A DNA stretch of 64,000 bases from Anagrus nilaparvatae (GCA_022575985.1 JAKSXM010000007.1:30320501-30384500), one strand, 5' to 3'; positions 22,150 to 34,671 are shown, numbered from the stretch's first letter. Translations and numbers: made by a program. The notes: generated from the letters alone by a model not told the origin.

Positions 22150-25100
22150 GTTATTGGGTTTATTCATTGAAATAATAGTATTGAGTTTAGTAGAAACTAT
22201 ACTTCACTTTAATTTTTTTTTCTAAAACAATTCTGTTTTATAGAAATGTTGTAATTTCAATTGTTTTTATGCAATATTAGCATTAAATTATTAGTATTGA
22301 ATTTAGAAAAATATACCCAACTTAAATGTTTTCGAATATTGTCCAGTTTTATAGAAATCTTGTAATCTCAAATATTTTTATGCAATGATAGCATTGAAAT
22401 ATATGTCTTAAATTTAACAAAATGTACCCCGCTTTCAATTTTTTCGAATAATAGCCTGTTTTTTAGAACAGTTGTAATTTCAATTGTATTAAAATATTAG
22501 TAATTAATTTAGCAGAAACTATACCTCACTTTAGTTTTATTTCGAAAAGTTTCCTTTTTTATAGAAAAGTTGTAATTTCAATCGTTTTTATGCAATAATA
22601 GTATTGATATATTATAGTATTGAATTTATCAAAATATACCCAACTTAAATGTTTTTGAATTCCGTCGTGTTTTATAGAAATGTTGTAATTTCAAATGTTT
22701 TTATGCAATGATAGCATTGAAATATCAGTATTGAATTTAGCAAAATATACCCAACTTAAATGTTTTCAAATATTGTCCTGTTTTATAGAAATCTTGTAAT
22801 TTCAAATATTTTTCTGCAATGATAGCATTGAAATATTAGTATTGAATTTAACATAAAACAGAAATTATACCCCTCTTTAATATTTTTTTCGTTAACAACT
22901 TAAGAAAATAAACTCATATTGATTGTCCACAGTTTGAAAAACATCTAAAATTTTTAATATATATTGTCAGGTGTATTATAGCAGAAACTATACGCTATTC
23001 TATATATATTTCGAATAGTGTCCTCTTTTATATGAAAGTTGGAATTTCCAATATTTTTATGCAATGATTGCATTGAAATATTTTTATTGACTTCGGTAGA
23101 AACTGAACACCATTTTAAATTTTTTCGAATAGTGTCCTGTTTTATATATAAGTTGTAATTTAAAATATATTTTTGCAATGATAGCATTTAAATTTTTTTA
23201 TTGATTTTAGCAGAAACTATACGCCATTCTAAAATTTTTTCGATTAGTCGTCCTGTTTTATATAAAAATTGTAATTTAAAATGTTTTTATGCAATGTTAG
23301 CATAGAAATATATTTATTGACTTTAGCAGAGACTATACGCAATTCTAAATTTTTTTCGATTAGTCGTCCTGTTTTATATAAAAGTTGCAACTTAAAATAT
23401 TTTTGTGCAATGATTGCATTGAAATATTTTTATTGACTTTAGCAGAGACTATATGCCATTCTAAATTTTTTTCGATTAGTGTCCTGTTTTATATAAAAGT
23501 TGTATTTAAAAATGTTTTTATGCAATGATAGCATAGAAATTTTTTATTGACTTTAGAAGAAACTATATGCTATTCTAAATTTTTTTCGATTAGTCGTCCT
23601 GTTTTATATAAAAATTGTAATTTAAAATGTTTTTATGCAATGTTAGCATAGAAATATATTTATTGACTTTAGCAGAGACTATACGCAATTCTAAATTTTT
23701 TTCGATTAGTCGTCCTGTTTTATATAAAAGTTGCAACTTAAAATATTTTTGTGCAATGATTGCATTGAAATATTTTTATTGACTTTAGCAGATACTATAT
23801 GCCATTCTAAATTTTTTTCGATTAGTGTCCTGTTTTATATAAAAGTTGTAATTAAAAATGTTTTTATGCAATGATAGCATAGAAATATTTTTATTGACTT
23901 TAGAAGAAACTATATGCTATTCTAAATTTTTTTCGATTAGTGTCCTGCTTTATATAAAAGTTGGAATTTCAAATATTTTTATGCAATGACAGCATTAAAA
24001 TTTTTTATTTTGATTTTAGCTGAAACTGTACATCATTTTAAATTTTTTTCTAATAGTCTCCTGTTTTATACAAAAGTTGTAATTATAAATATTTTTATGC
24101 AATGATTGTATTGAAATATTTTTGTAATCTGAAAAATTTTTATGCAATGATAGCATTGAAATACTTTTATTGACTTTAGCAGAAACTATACGCCATTTTA
24201 AATTTTTTTCGATTAGTTTACTGTTTTATATAAAAGTTGCAACTTAAAATATTTTTGTGTAATGATTGCATTGAAATATTTTTATTGACTTTAGCAGAAA
24301 TTATACGCCATTCTAAATTTTTTTATTTACTTTAGCAGAAATTATACGCCATTATAAATTTTTTTTAATAGTCTCCTGTTTTATACAAAATTTGTAATTA
24401 TAAATATTTTTATGCAATGATAGCATTGAAATTTTTTTTTTTGATTTTAGCTGAAACTGTACAACATTTTAAATTTTTTTCTAATAGTCTCCTGTTTTAT
24501 AGAAAAGTTGTAATTTTAAATATTTTTATGCAATGATAGCATTGAAATTTTTTTATTGACTTTAGCTGAAACTGTACATCATTTAAAATTTTTTTCTAAT
24601 AGTATCCTGTTTTATTTAAACGTTGTAATTTTAAATATTTTTATGCAATGAGAGCATTGAAATTTTTTTGTTGACTTTAGCAGAAACTATATTTCATTTA
24701 AAAATTTTTTTATAATAGTGTCTTGTTTTATATGAAAATTGAATTTTAAAATTTTTTTATGCAATGATAACATTGAAATTTTTTTATTGACTTTAGCAGA
24801 AACTATACGCCATTATAAATTTTTTTCTAATAGTCTCCTGTGTTATAGAAAAGTTGGAATTTTAAATATTTTTATGCAATGATTGCATTGAAATATTTTT
24901 GTAATTTCAAATATTCTTATGCAATGATAGCATTGAAATTTTTTTATTGACTTTAGCAGAAATTATACGCCATTCTAAATTTTTTTTTTAATAGTCATAC
25001 ATTTTTATGCACTGATAGTATTGAAATATTTTTATTGACTTAAGTAGAAACTATACGCCAATATAAATTTTTTTCTAATAGTCTCCTGTTTTATAGAAAA

Positions 25101-26335
25101 GTTGGAATTTAAAATATTTTTATGCAATGATAGCATTTAAATTTTTTTTTTTACTTTAGCAGAAATTATACGCCATTCTAAATTTTTTTAAATAGTCTCC
25201 TGTTTTATACAAAATTTGTAATTATAAATATTTTTATGCAATGTTAGCATTTAAATTTTTTTTTTGATTTTAGCTGAAACTGTACATCATTTAAAATTTT
25301 TTTCTAATAGTATCCTGTTTTATTCAAAAGTTGTAATTTTAAATATTTTTATGCGATGAGAGCATCGAAATTTTTTTATTGACTTTAGCAGAAACTATAC
25401 GCCATTATAAATTTTTTTCTAATAGTCTCCTTTTTTATAGAAAAGTTGGAATTTCAAATATTTTTATGCAATGATTGCATTGAAATATTTTTGTAATTTC
25501 AAATATTTTTATGCAATGATAGCATTGAAATTTTTTTATTGACTTTAGCAGAAATTATACGCCATTCTAAATTTTTTTTTAATAGTCTCCTGTTCTATAG
25601 AAAAGTTGGAATTTCAAATATTTTTATGCAATGATAGTATTTAAATTTTTTTTTTGACTTTAGCAGAAATTATACGCTATTCTAAATTTTTTTAAATAGT
25701 CTCCTATTTTATACAAAATTTGTCATTATAAATATTTTTATGCAATGTTAGAATTTAAATTTTTTTTTTGATTTTAGCTGAAACTGTACATCATTTAAAA
25801 TTTTTTTCTAATAGTATCCTGTTTTATTTAAAAGTTGTAATTTGAAATATTTTTATGCAATAAGAGCATTGAAATTTTTTTATTGACTTTAGCAGAAACT
25901 ATACGCCATTATAAATTTTTTTCTAATAGTCTCCTTTTTTATAGAAGAGTTGGAACTTCAAATATTTTTATGCAATGATTGCATTGAAATATTATTATTG
26001 ACTTTAGCAGAAACTATACGCCATTTTACATTTTTTTATAATAGTGTCATGCTTTATACAAATGCTGGAATTTCAAATATTTTTATGCAATGTTAACAAT
26101 GAAATATTTTTATTGATTTTAGCAGAAACTGTACACCATTCTAAATTTTTTTGAATAATGGTTTGTTATATATAAAAATTGGTATTTCAAATATTTTATG
26201 CAATGTTAATATTGAAATATTTTTATTCACTTTGACAGAAAGTCATTCTAAATTTTTTTGAATAACGCTCTGTTATATATAAAAATTGGGATTTCAAATA
26301 TTTTTATGCAATGTTAATGTTGAAATATATTTTTA
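22150..26335 (+). repeat. Satellite array B, period about 120 bp, roughly 35 units
   Basis: Each unit contains TTTTTATGCAATGATAGCAT, TGAAATTTTTTTATTGACTT, TAGCAGAAACTATACGCCAT, TCTAAATTTTTTTC-type and TAGTCTCCTGTTTTATA-type blocks. Neighbouring units are diverged, but higher-order blocks recur nearly unchanged, for example 23220-23480 versus 23580-23830. No coding frame runs through it. Confidence 0.9.
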
Positions 26336-26454
26336 AAAAATAATATATCAAAAAATTCAAAAAATTTCATGGAATAAGGAAATTGATATCGATATTATAA
26401 AAAAATATTTCAATGTTAACATTACATAAAAATATTTGAAGTCTAAAAAATAAA

Positions 26455-26740
26455 ACAAAAATAATTTGGATGTCGACAGTCCCAGTTATGAGAAAATAAG
26501 AAAATAAATTTTTTTAGATGTCGGCAGTCCTAGTTATGAGAAAATAAAAAAAAATTTTTCAGATGTCGGCAGTCCTAGTTATGAGAAAATAAAAAAAAAA
26601 ATAAATTTTTAGACGTCGGCAGTCCTAGTTATGAGAAAATAAAAAAAAAAAATTTTTAGATGTCAGCAGTCCTAGTTATGAATAAATAAAAACAAAAAAT
26701 TTTTTAGATGTCGGCAGTCCGTTATGAAAAAATTAAAAAA
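26455..26740 (+). repeat. Satellite array C, period about 60 bp, five to six units
   Basis: Units read GATGTCGGCAGTCCTAGTTA then TGAGAAAATAAAAAAAA. The GTCGGCAGTCCTA motif is the reverse complement of the TAGGACTGCCGA motif of array A, so arrays A and C are inverted relatives on opposite sides of array B. Confidence 0.85.
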
Positions 26741-27303
26741 AAAATGGTTCTAAATAGTTTTTTTGCTATTTCTCTTCAATGAATGCATTAAATAAAAAAC
26801 TAAACAAAGTTCCTTTAGAAAATCTTTTACTAAATAGAATGCAACTGGGTTTTTACATTTTGATACAATCCATTAAGTTATCAAGTGGCGAAAATGACAA
26901 CTTTTTGAGTTTTTAAATTTAAACTACTTAGCTTCAAACCGTTGTAACTCCAAACTGAGAACTCAAATTAAAAAAAATAAAGAGATCAAATCGATAGCAT
27001 TTTTTCCAAGGAATAATATGCACTAAAGCTTATTTCGAAAAACCCCTTAGATTCTGAGAAAAATCAGTTTTAATAAAAAAAATTAAATTTTTTTATGTTT
27101 TCGACCACTAACTTCTGAGATTGATATCTCAAAATCTATTGAATATTTTTTAAAAATAAAAAAAATGGATGGGGATATTTCTTTAAAGATTAATTTGAAA
27201 CAACTTTCATGTATTTTCGTCCATACAGCTCTTCATAAATGAGTGCTGAATAATATTAAAAATAATCAATTTTTTCGATTATTTCATTTTAATATATATA
27301 GGA

Positions 27304-27919
27304 TATTTGAGATATCGAGTAAAAACCATACTTTCAAATATAAGTACTTTCATGGAAATAAATGAAGTATTACATCTAAATTAAAAAAAAAAAAAAGTAT
27401 TTTGAAATCTCCTGCTGAAAAAATTTTTGAAAAAAAAATTAGATCTTAATTCCATAATGGTTGTTAAATACCACCGATTGCAAAATTTTCAAATATTAGT
27501 ACTTTTATGGAATTAAAGGAAGTATTACACTAAAAAAAAAAAAAATATTACAGATTTTTTAATTTTTTTGTTTTTTTAATTTTGAGAAAAAAATTTTGAA
27601 AAAATTAAGTATCAGGTCCAAAAAATTACTATAAACTATATTTCTAAAACTAGTACTCTCATAGAAATCAATTAGGTACTACATCCAAAAATAAAAAAAA
27701 ATTAAGTTTTTTTTGTATTTTTTGGTGAAAAAAATTTTGAAAAAAAAATTTTCAAAAAATTAGTTATCAGATTCGAGATATCGAGTAAAAATCCTACTTT
27801 CAAATATAAGTACTTTCATGGAAATAAATGAGGTATTACATCCAAATTAAAAAAAAAAAAAGTAGTTTGAGATTTTTTGATGAAAAAATTTTTGAAAAAA
27901 AAATTAGGTCTTAATTCCA
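27304..27919 (+). repeat. Tandem units of about 450 bp, right part
   Basis: Continuation of the unit family interrupted at 19758. GATATCGAGTAAAAACCATAC at about 27312 and again at about 27777 marks two unit starts. The second is cut at 27919 by the next insertion. Confidence 0.8.
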
Positions 27920-28241
27920 ATGTTAGACAACTATTCTATACGTGGAAATTAAATATGGACACACGCTGACGAGACCAGCCATATTTAATAGGTCGAAATA
28001 GAATATTGTTTTAAATTATTATTAATTTGTTTATTTATTAGTCTTTTATTTTTTTATTTTATCAAAAAATTTTTTTGAGATTTTATTTAAAATATAATTT
28101 TTTGTTAACCAAATGATATGTTTGTAAAAGAAACGTAGATCCACGTTCGCATATCAATGTGGTAATAAAAAACATAATTGATTTTTTATAAAATCATAAA
28201 GTTATGCTCCAATTCAGATCAATAACTTCTATTAAATTTTA
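27920..28241. mobile_element. 322-bp insertion with 9-bp target duplication
   Basis: Flanked by TTAATTCCA at 27911-27919 and 28242-28250. The uninterrupted target, CTTAATTCCATAATGG, is present in the neighbouring unit at about 27450. The insert starts ATGTTAGACAACTATTC and has a hairpin-forming head (ATTAAATATGG with CCATATTTAAT, TATTCTAT with ATAGAATA). Class unknown; the target duplication suggests retroposition or an element making 8-10 bp staggered cuts. Confidence 0.75.
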
Positions 28242-28250
28242 TTAATTCCA

Positions 28251-28450
28251 TAATGGTTGTGAAATTTCACCGGTTACATACATATACACACACACACACA
28301 GACTTTTTTTAAAAATCGGTTTTTTAGCTTCCTGAGGTCCCAAAACGTGCTTATATGCCAAAAAATCAAAATTTCATCTATCACAAAGGTTCCTCTATGA
28401 GGAACCAAAATTTACCTATAAATTTGAATTCATATTTTTGACATGCCAAA
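28251..28450 (-). repeat. GGTTCCTCA-family end with (CA)n
   Basis: Contains AAATTTCACCGGTTACATAC, a CACACACA run and TTCCTCTATGAGGAACC, the inverse of about 20925-21090 inside the Helitron. A further relative lies at 37518-37710. Confidence 0.65.
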
Positions 28451-28538
28451 AAAATTTTTTATTTCACATTTTCTTTATAATTTGAGAAACAACAGTTAAC
28501 TTAGAAGCATATTACAGTCAAACCTCCTATAGTGACCA

Positions 28539-29381
28539 CACTGAGAAAACTAACATATAAAGATTACTTTATATCCTAGTAAAAATTACTGTATTTTCTA
28601 GTAATTGGGCACCCTTACTAACTTTATTGTAATATTTATTATTTAAATACAGTAAAAATTGCTTGTACTTCAAAGAATTAAAACTATAATATAAATTAAT
28701 AAATACTGGATTATTGTAGAATTTTTACTATACGAGGAATGTAATTTTTAATTTAGTATTTTTTTAATGCAAATTAAACACATTTACGGGACGAACCCTT
28801 TACATAAAATTACAATATATATAAAAATAAAAATAAGTATAAAACATAATAAAATTTTTAAATTATAAAATGTTTTTAACGGATTGCAATGGTATCTACA
28901 GAAATTTTACATTGCATTAATATTGATATATCTATTTCAAAACAAAAAAAATTTTTTATTTAATTTTTTATTTTTATAATTTATATTTTTTATGCTATGT
29001 ATATTTTGCAATATGAATTTTTAAGCTCTTGCAAAAGCTTATTTCACTAGAGTTAGTTATATCTATTTTATTTTTGTTTTCGTTATAATTTTCTAGCATC
29101 CTAAGTACAGAAAAAGTTTTTCTATTGTTTTTAAATTCAATAGGTATGATAAAAGATAAATATCTAGTACTTAAGCCTTCTTTCTTTGGTTCATATATGT
29201 TTATAACAGATTTAATTTCTTTTGCATGTATTTGGTTATTGAATAATTTGTATAAAAATTTAAGATCTGATATATTTCTGATATATTTCTTATATATTAT
29301 ATTTTTTTTCCCCTGAATTGAAGAGTGGGTGCCGCACTACTATAAAATACAGTAAAAAATACACATCGTGTTTTCTCAGTG
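28539..29381. mobile_element. CACTGAGAAAAC TIR element, nested copy
   Basis: Begins CACTGAGAAAACTAACATAT and ends GTTTTCTCAGTG, with CA dinucleotides on both sides; without it the host sequence reads GACCACCTCC, as in the other subterminal repeat of the pogo-like element. About 250 bp of its left part is the reverse complement of 39280-39526 in the related element. The interior frame at 29125-29316 is AT-rich and unassigned. Confidence 0.75.
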
Positions 29382-29639
29382 CACCTCCATAAAAATACCG
29401 TTCAATCTGTTTCAAATTCCTATAATTTTATATATAAAATAACCTCTCAATAGAAACCACTCTCTATAGCGACCGCGACCAGTTATTTTGGACAATAAAG
29501 ACCACCTTTTCTCACAATTTTTTTTGTACATATTAATGTATAGTATAGGGGGAGACTCGTGTTTCGACGCTTCTTTTGTGAGTTACCGTAGTTTTAGAAT
29601 TAGATTTCATGCTATACTACGATATCTCGTAAACTATTC

Positions 29640-31025
29640 AGTGAACAGAGACAAGTAAAAATTTTTTTAAAAATTTAAGCTTATAGAAAATTTATGAGAC
29701 CTATAAAACAAATTTTCATGAATAATTACAATTTTAGCAATAATTTAAAAATTAGTCATTTTGGGCTAAAAATGGGTCTTTAGTTTATTTACTATAACGA
29801 TAAAAGAATTAAAGTTATAAAATAGCGGTTTACGGGATTTGAAAAGTTATACTTCCACCAAAAAAACAAAAGTAGCCAGAAGTTTTTTTGCCGTTAAGCC
29901 AATTAAAGCCCCTGCGTTATAATGGTCTACTTGCAATGAGTTCAAATATTAAAATAGGTTTTCCTTAAATAAAATATTAATTTATTGTGATATCTAAAAA
30001 CAATAAATCATCTAGAAACAATAAAAATTTTATTTGCCTTTGATTATATATAAAATAAATTTGTCTTTTTAAATAATAGTAATAGATGATAAATTGCGAT
30101 TTGGGGCATTCTTTATTTATTTACAAGGGCCGTATAAAATTTTTCTGCGGCAGTGAAAAATAGCGAGAAATTTTCATTTTTTCACCCACACAGTGGCCAG
30201 GAAATCGTACTTTCGTGGCTACTGTCCAGAAAAATATATGTATAGGTATAAACCATTATAAACTGCACAAAAATCTTACAAGTTTAACCATTGTTAGCAA
30301 TACCTACATTACCTACCAATCCATGTTAAAATCTAATGAAATTAGTAACTTTTTGAAGAAGTTAACTTTCCTACTTGAATAGTAAATTTGAAACAAATTC
30401 CATTTTTAAATTATTTTAAATTAAATGATTATTTGTATACTTTTAATATTTTGATAATAAAGAAGTTGTAGAAATATTATTTTTTTAAAATGCCAAATGA
30501 AAAATTAAACCGTGATGAAATTCGGAGAAAAGTGTGTGCGGAAAGAAAATATTCTTTTTTTGATAGAATTAAGAATTACTATTATTTATAAAGACGAATT
30601 TATTTTATATATAATCAAAAGCAGATAAAATTTTTATTGTATTAATAATAATAAATTGTTCTAGATGAAATTATATATCACAATAAATTAATATTTTATT
30701 TAAGGAAAACCTATTTTAATATTTGAAGTCATTGCAAGTAGACCATTATAACGCAGGGGCCTTAATTGGTTCAACGGCAAAAAAAACTTCTGGCTAGTTT
30801 TATTTTTTTGGTGGAAGTGTAACTTTTCAAGTCCCTTAAACCGCAATTTTATAACACTAATTCTTTCATCGTTATAGTAAATAAACTAAAGGCCCATTTT
30901 TAGCCCAAAATGACCAATTTTTAAATTATTGCTAAAATAGTAATTATTCATGAAAATTCGTTTTATAGGTCTCATAAATTTTCTATAAGCTTAAATTTTT
31001 AAAAAATTTTTTACTCGTCTCTTTT
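29640..31025. repeat. Palindrome with about 350-bp arms inside the pogo-like element
   Basis: 29640-30000 is the diverged reverse complement of 30668-31025: TAAGCTTATAGAAAATTTAT, ATTTTGGGCTAAAAATGGG, CCCCTGCGTTATAATGGTCT and TAGGTTTTCCTTAAATAAAA all recur inverted. The core (30060-30240) has the GCGATTTGGGGCATTC motif shared with 9510-9530. Confidence 0.85.
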
Positions 31026-31478
31026 CACTGAATAGTTTACGAGATATCGTTTTTCAAAGAAAATGACATTAGTAACTTCATAAAAATGCAGTAAAAATGA
31101 CTTCTTTTAAAAATTCTTAAGTTGTGACTCTGAATTTAAATTATCATATTTGGAAAACAAATCAATCAAAAGAGACGAGTAAGATATTGTTGGAAGCTTG
31201 AGGCTTGTAAAAAATTTTTGAGACCTACAGAAGTTATTTTTATGAAAAAATAAAATTTTGGTGGCAATTTAAAAGTCATTAATTAAAAAAAAAAAAAAAA
31301 AAAACTTAAAATACGCAATTATAGGTCGCATGAAAGTCAGGCAGTCGAGCAGCTCGGATTTTCTAGTAGGAAAGAATCGACGTAAAATACTAGAAACTAC
31401 TAAAAACTAGAGACCACCTCCTCACAGCGACCATTTATGACCAGTCTAAATAGTGGTCGCTATTGAGAGGTTCGACTG

Positions 31479-33479
31479 TATTAAAAAATTATACATAAAA
31501 TATATATATATATATATTATAAAGTTATAAACGCTGCCGCCGCTGTCGAATGACACTTTTGGGCCAATCTGGTACTTTTTGACCAATTTGGTAACACTTC
31601 AACAACTTTCACGTGAACCATTTGGGTCAAAATGAACAAAATACACCTTTCCAACCAGTATGGATGTATATATATACATATGATTTACTATGTTTAAAAC
31701 CTTATTCAAACGTCTTACGAAAAGTTGTTTCAGATGTCTAAGAAGCTGTTGTTTCCTTCGATACTGTAGGTTAGATTTTATATGAAAATGTTAAAAATCT
31801 GAATATTTTCCAAATATTCTTTATATTAAACATACAATTGTAAACCTATTTTAAACAAAAATAAAGGTTTTTGACCTCTCAAAGTTGACCAATTTACAAT
31901 ATCAAATTTTTCTAAACAGCAATTTTATTTTAAAAGGCTGTAATGTCTATGAGACTGAATAAATAGTAATTCAAAGAACTCTCTTGAGCATTTAAAAGGT
32001 ATTTAAACCTTTTCAATAATGAAAAGCAACTCTTTTTATACAGGAAAACATTTTTGTCTAAAAGAGATTTTCAAGCAATTTTCAACAACATTTTCAACTA
32101 CTTTATCGGCCTAGTGACAATATTGTAACTAGAGACATAATTCAAATTTATATTTATTTAAAAGTAAATAAATAAAAATATTTATTTATAAGAATTAATC
32201 TACTGTAAAATTTGGAACTTATATTGTTTCAAAAAAAATTATTTTTTTTGCTCTGGGTTTTATGACCCAAAGTTTTTTTAATTATAAATAAACTAACATA
32301 AAAATTAATAATTGGCTGATATTCTCAATATGATATTAATAACATTACTTGAAAAAGATTAGTGAAATTAATAAATTATTTAATTATTGCGTTTGAACGG
32401 AGTATTTTATTTTTTCATTTTATAAGGTAAATTAAATTAAAATGTATTAGTATTTTTATTTTATTCTCTTGCTATATTTCAGATTGCTACTTAATGCTTT
32501 GTTTGTTGTAAGGGATTAATAAAAAAAAAGAATTTGAGAGCAAACTTGTAACATCAATAACAAATGCAAAAAATAAAAAAAAGAACCAATTTAATTGCCA
32601 TTTATTTATTATAACATATGAGGAGTTGAGATCATTTTAGCATTTGAGAAAATATTTATTTACTTTATAAAATACTCTGATCCTTCAGCTCAAGTATGCA
32701 GTATTTTTAAAATATAAGTTTTTTAGGTGCTGTATAATATAATTTCAATAACTATTTCAAACTATATTTATATTTTAATATAAATCTGGACACCAGAAAG
32801 ATTATTTCTTTGGTCACCTGGTTTAGCAGTTAACGTGGCAGTTTATTACAATATTTGATACACATTCATTCGAGTTATCCGATCACCATCTGAACTATGA
32901 GATCAATCTATAGATTCAGCTTCTTCATTGAGCAATGGGTTTTTTTTAAAGTTTTAAAATGTTTTACGCCTTTGATTTCTTTAGATAAAACAAAATTTAC
33001 TTGGAAATACAGAGCATTAAAAGTTGATATAAAATAATTTTATGGTGCATTGCTCTGACTTGCAAAATACAAAGTATTTTCTAATTTAAACAAAATCGTA
33101 TTTGTATTTAATTTTTTAATCAAAGCGGTTTTTGATGTTAAAAAATTTTATTAATTTATTCAAAAATTAATGCGCCCCTCCTGGAGGCGAACTTATATCA
33201 TTTTTTTCTTTAAAAATTAAAAAATTTATGTTTCATTCGAGTATCATTCATATTTAATCGAGTTAAATTTACAAAACAATTGTTAGAAATTATTTTTGAA
33301 CCCAGAAATAAAAATTTTATTTACATGTTTTTATTTGTATTGTAACCACGGGATGATATTGTAACTGATTTAACTCAAGCGTAGATAATTAAAATAATTG
33401 ACATTATTATGTTTTTTGTGTTGAAGTACATTTAATTATTGTACTTACTTTTTGCAAACAATTTCTCAATATCGATAAA
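31479..33479. other. No gene recognised
   Basis: AT-rich, with an AT microsatellite at about 31500-31518. The 31540-31640 patch is less AT-rich (GCTGCCGCCGCTGTCG) but has no open frame or repeat structure I can name. Confidence 0.4.
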
Positions 33480-33524
33480 TCCTATCCTATCCTATCCTAT
33501 ATATATATAAATCTTTAATTATGT

Positions 33525-33562
<38 letters not shown>

Positions 33563-34671
33563 GAACGCGATAAACTAGAAAACGATAAAAGCTACATACA
33601 TAGGGTTTACGGCAAAAGACGGCAAAAATTACGGGTCAAAACATAGGCTAGGTTTTATTTCGATTGATAATGACAAAAAATTTTTATGTTGAAAAAACTG
33701 AATTTCCAAGAAAAAAATTTTTATCAAATTTTCAAAAAAAAACAAAAAAACGGAAAACCGAGGAAAAATTTTACTATCAAAAAGAATTTTATTCGATTTG
33801 GGCATATTTTTTACGTATCCACCTAAATTTTCAAGACGATCGGTTCGATCTGTCAAAAGATACAATAATTTTTCGAAAATTATAAAAGTTTAGGACTAAT
33901 CTTATCCTATCCTATATATATATAAATCTTTAATTTTGTATGTTTGTTTGTGTCCGAAATGGATAAACTTGAACACGATATAAGTTAGAGACGCGGGGTT
34001 TACGGCAAAAGACGGCAAAAATTACGAGTCAAAACATAGGCTAGGTTTCGTTTCGATTGATAACGACAAAAATTTTTTATGTTGAAAAAACTGAATTTTC
34101 AAGAAAAAAATTTTTATCAAATTAAAAAAAAAACCAAAAAAAACAAAAAACTGAGGAAAAATTTTACTATAAAAAAGAATTTCATTCAATTCGGATATAT
34201 TTTTTACGTATCCACCTAAACTTTCAAGGCGATCGGTTCAATCTGTCAAAAGATACAATAATTTTTCGAAAATTATAAAAGTTTAGGACTAACATTATAT
34301 ATATTTCTAATTTTTATCAGTCACTGATGTAGTAACTGAATATAGTATCTAAAAGAAACTTGAGCAGCTATTATCATCAGGCAGAACCCTAGAATGGATA
34401 GTCGAGGGAAACAACGACTGCTTGTGGATCCTATGGAAGAGTAGCGAAGCTTTGTATTGCTGATCACTAATTATCAGTCTGGGTTCATATGCCCGTCATT
34501 TTTATGATTCAGTAAATTTTAGATAATACTTCGGGTAAAAAAAGGCTATTTTACAAAATATTGAGTAACATAAAACAACATATTTTTGGAAAAATAAAGT
34601 CGCAGGTGTCCAGGGGGGCGCAGCCCCCTTTGTGGCTGCCGGGGTGAGCGAAGCGAGCCGGAGGCAGCTAG
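33480..34671 (+). mobile_element. Helitron with duplicated 5' end
   Basis: Starts A|TCCTATCCTATCC followed by TATATATATAAATCTTTAAT, ends with a GC-rich hairpin region (GCCGGGGTGAGCGAAGCGAG ... GGC) and CTAG (34668-34671) before a T. The first about 420 bp (33480-33904) are repeated in direct orientation at 33905-34300, each copy starting with TCCTATCC and TATATATA and sharing TTTACGGCAAAAGACGGCAA and GTTTAGGACTAA. A GT microsatellite (33528-33560) is present only in the first. No Rep/helicase gene, so non-autonomous. The 33629-33885 frames are not genes. Confidence 0.75.

Larger units (their letters stand above)
21870..27050. repeat. Inverted repeats bracketing arrays B and C
   Basis: About 280 bp at 21870-22145 (AGAATAAATGCTATC, GAGTTACAAC, AAAAACTCAAAAA, AAAGAAATAGCAAAAA) recur inverted at about 26745-27045. 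The satellite arrays lie exactly between these arms, which suggests they expanded inside an older palindromic element before or after capture by the Helitron. Confidence 0.75.
19759..27303 (-). mobile_element. Helitron carrying satellite arrays
   Basis: On the minus strand the element begins TCCTATATATATTAAAATG just after an A (5' end at 27303). It ends with a short imperfect hairpin (GCCGAGCATCGCGAGGC) followed by CTAG (19762-19759) before a T. These are the canonical Helitron signals: TC start, hairpin plus CTAG end, insertion between A and T. Deleting 19759-27303 joins the flanks into the same sequence as the uninterrupted tandem unit at about 27752-27790. No Rep/helicase gene is present; the 7.5 kb is almost entirely tandem repeats, so it is non-autonomous. 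Confidence 0.85.
28515..31478. mobile_element. pogo-like element with TA target duplication
   Basis: Left end CAGTCAAACCTCCTATAGTG, right end the inverse CAGTCGAACCTCTCAATAGC, both flanked by TA (28513-28514 and 31479-31480). This terminus and target are typical of pogo/Tigger elements of the Tc1/mariner superfamily. Subterminal copies of AGACCACC and AGCGACC occur at about 29450-29505 and 31402-31460. The interior has no transposase; it holds a nested TIR element and a long palindrome. Total 2,964 bp. Confidence 0.8.

Noticed and set aside
22150..26335. CRISPR-like array
   Set aside because: Units are adjacent, diverged and without constant spacers; this is eukaryotic satellite DNA.
33629..33885. 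Frames within the Helitron 5' segment as genes
   Set aside because: AT-rich low-complexity translations, overlapping on both strands, and disrupted in the duplicated segment.
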